The position numbers were made by a program, and so were the translations under genes. This document shows, in pieces, positions 5,303 through 5,306 of a stretch of DNA of 5,306 nucleotides. This DNA comes from Nitrospirota bacterium (GTDB taxonomy: Bacteria > Nitrospirota > Thermodesulfovibrionia > Thermodesulfovibrionales > Dissulfurispiraceae): positions 1 through 5,306 of the forward strand of contig JACREW010000243.1 in the NCBI GenBank assembly GCA_016212685.1. The letters run 5' to 3'. The notes beneath the pieces were generated by a model. That model saw nothing but the letters and a program-made list of their open reading frames with translations, searched no databases and had not been told where the DNA came from. The stretch's first letter is position 1, and every line of letters begins with the position of its first letter.

Positions 5303-5306
5303 GTTA

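Overview
The window looks like ordinary bacterial chromosome, gene-dense and slightly AT-leaning, with heavy use of ATA (Ile) and AGA/AGG (Arg) codons in the plus-strand genes. The gene content (surface-glycan genes next to a bifunctional ribBA) and the style of the intergenic repeats would fit a Nitrospirota- or Desulfobacterota-like Gram-negative. That placement is an impression, not a demonstration.

Layout. Positions 2-112 hold the last 36 codons of an upstream plus-strand gene. Positions 136-3671 are a compact plus-strand run of four surface-polysaccharide genes: a WbqC-family protein, a PIG-L/LmbE-type N-deacetylase, a DegT/DnrJ/EryC1/StrS sugar aminotransferase, and a WecA/MraY-type polyprenyl-phosphate sugar-1-phosphate transferase. 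The junctions are stop/start overlaps of 4, 4 and 17 nt, so the genes are very probably one transcript with coupled translation. A hairpin without a T-tract sits at the end of the last gene. A tRNA-Arg (anticodon CCG) with encoded CCA follows at 3799-3875, behind a good -10 box. On the opposite strand, ribBA (3932-5146) converges on the tRNA. Its leader and probable promoter fill 5147-5306.

How the genes work together. The membrane transferase would load a sugar phosphate on undecaprenyl phosphate. The aminotransferase would make an amino sugar. The deacetylase and the WbqC protein would adjust the N-substituents of sugars. This is a plausible part of an O-antigen, capsule or exopolysaccharide pathway, but the sugars cannot be read from sequence. 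RibBA supplies both entry points of riboflavin synthesis and is functionally unrelated.

The most unusual structure is outside the genes. Both flanks of ribBA carry degenerate seven-base repeats arranged as inverted repeats: 3882-3938 (consensus roughly GTCnnGt, running into the ribBA stop codon) and 5167-5265 (consensus nATAGGC, inside the presumed ribBA 5' leader). The two share period and palindromic layout but not sequence. Other points worth a look are a His-to-Gln change at a metal-ligand position of the RibB domain, a second well-placed start site in the WecA-like gene, and a Leu where the aminotransferase family usually has Gln or His. I found no clear evidence of a wholly new multi-gene system.
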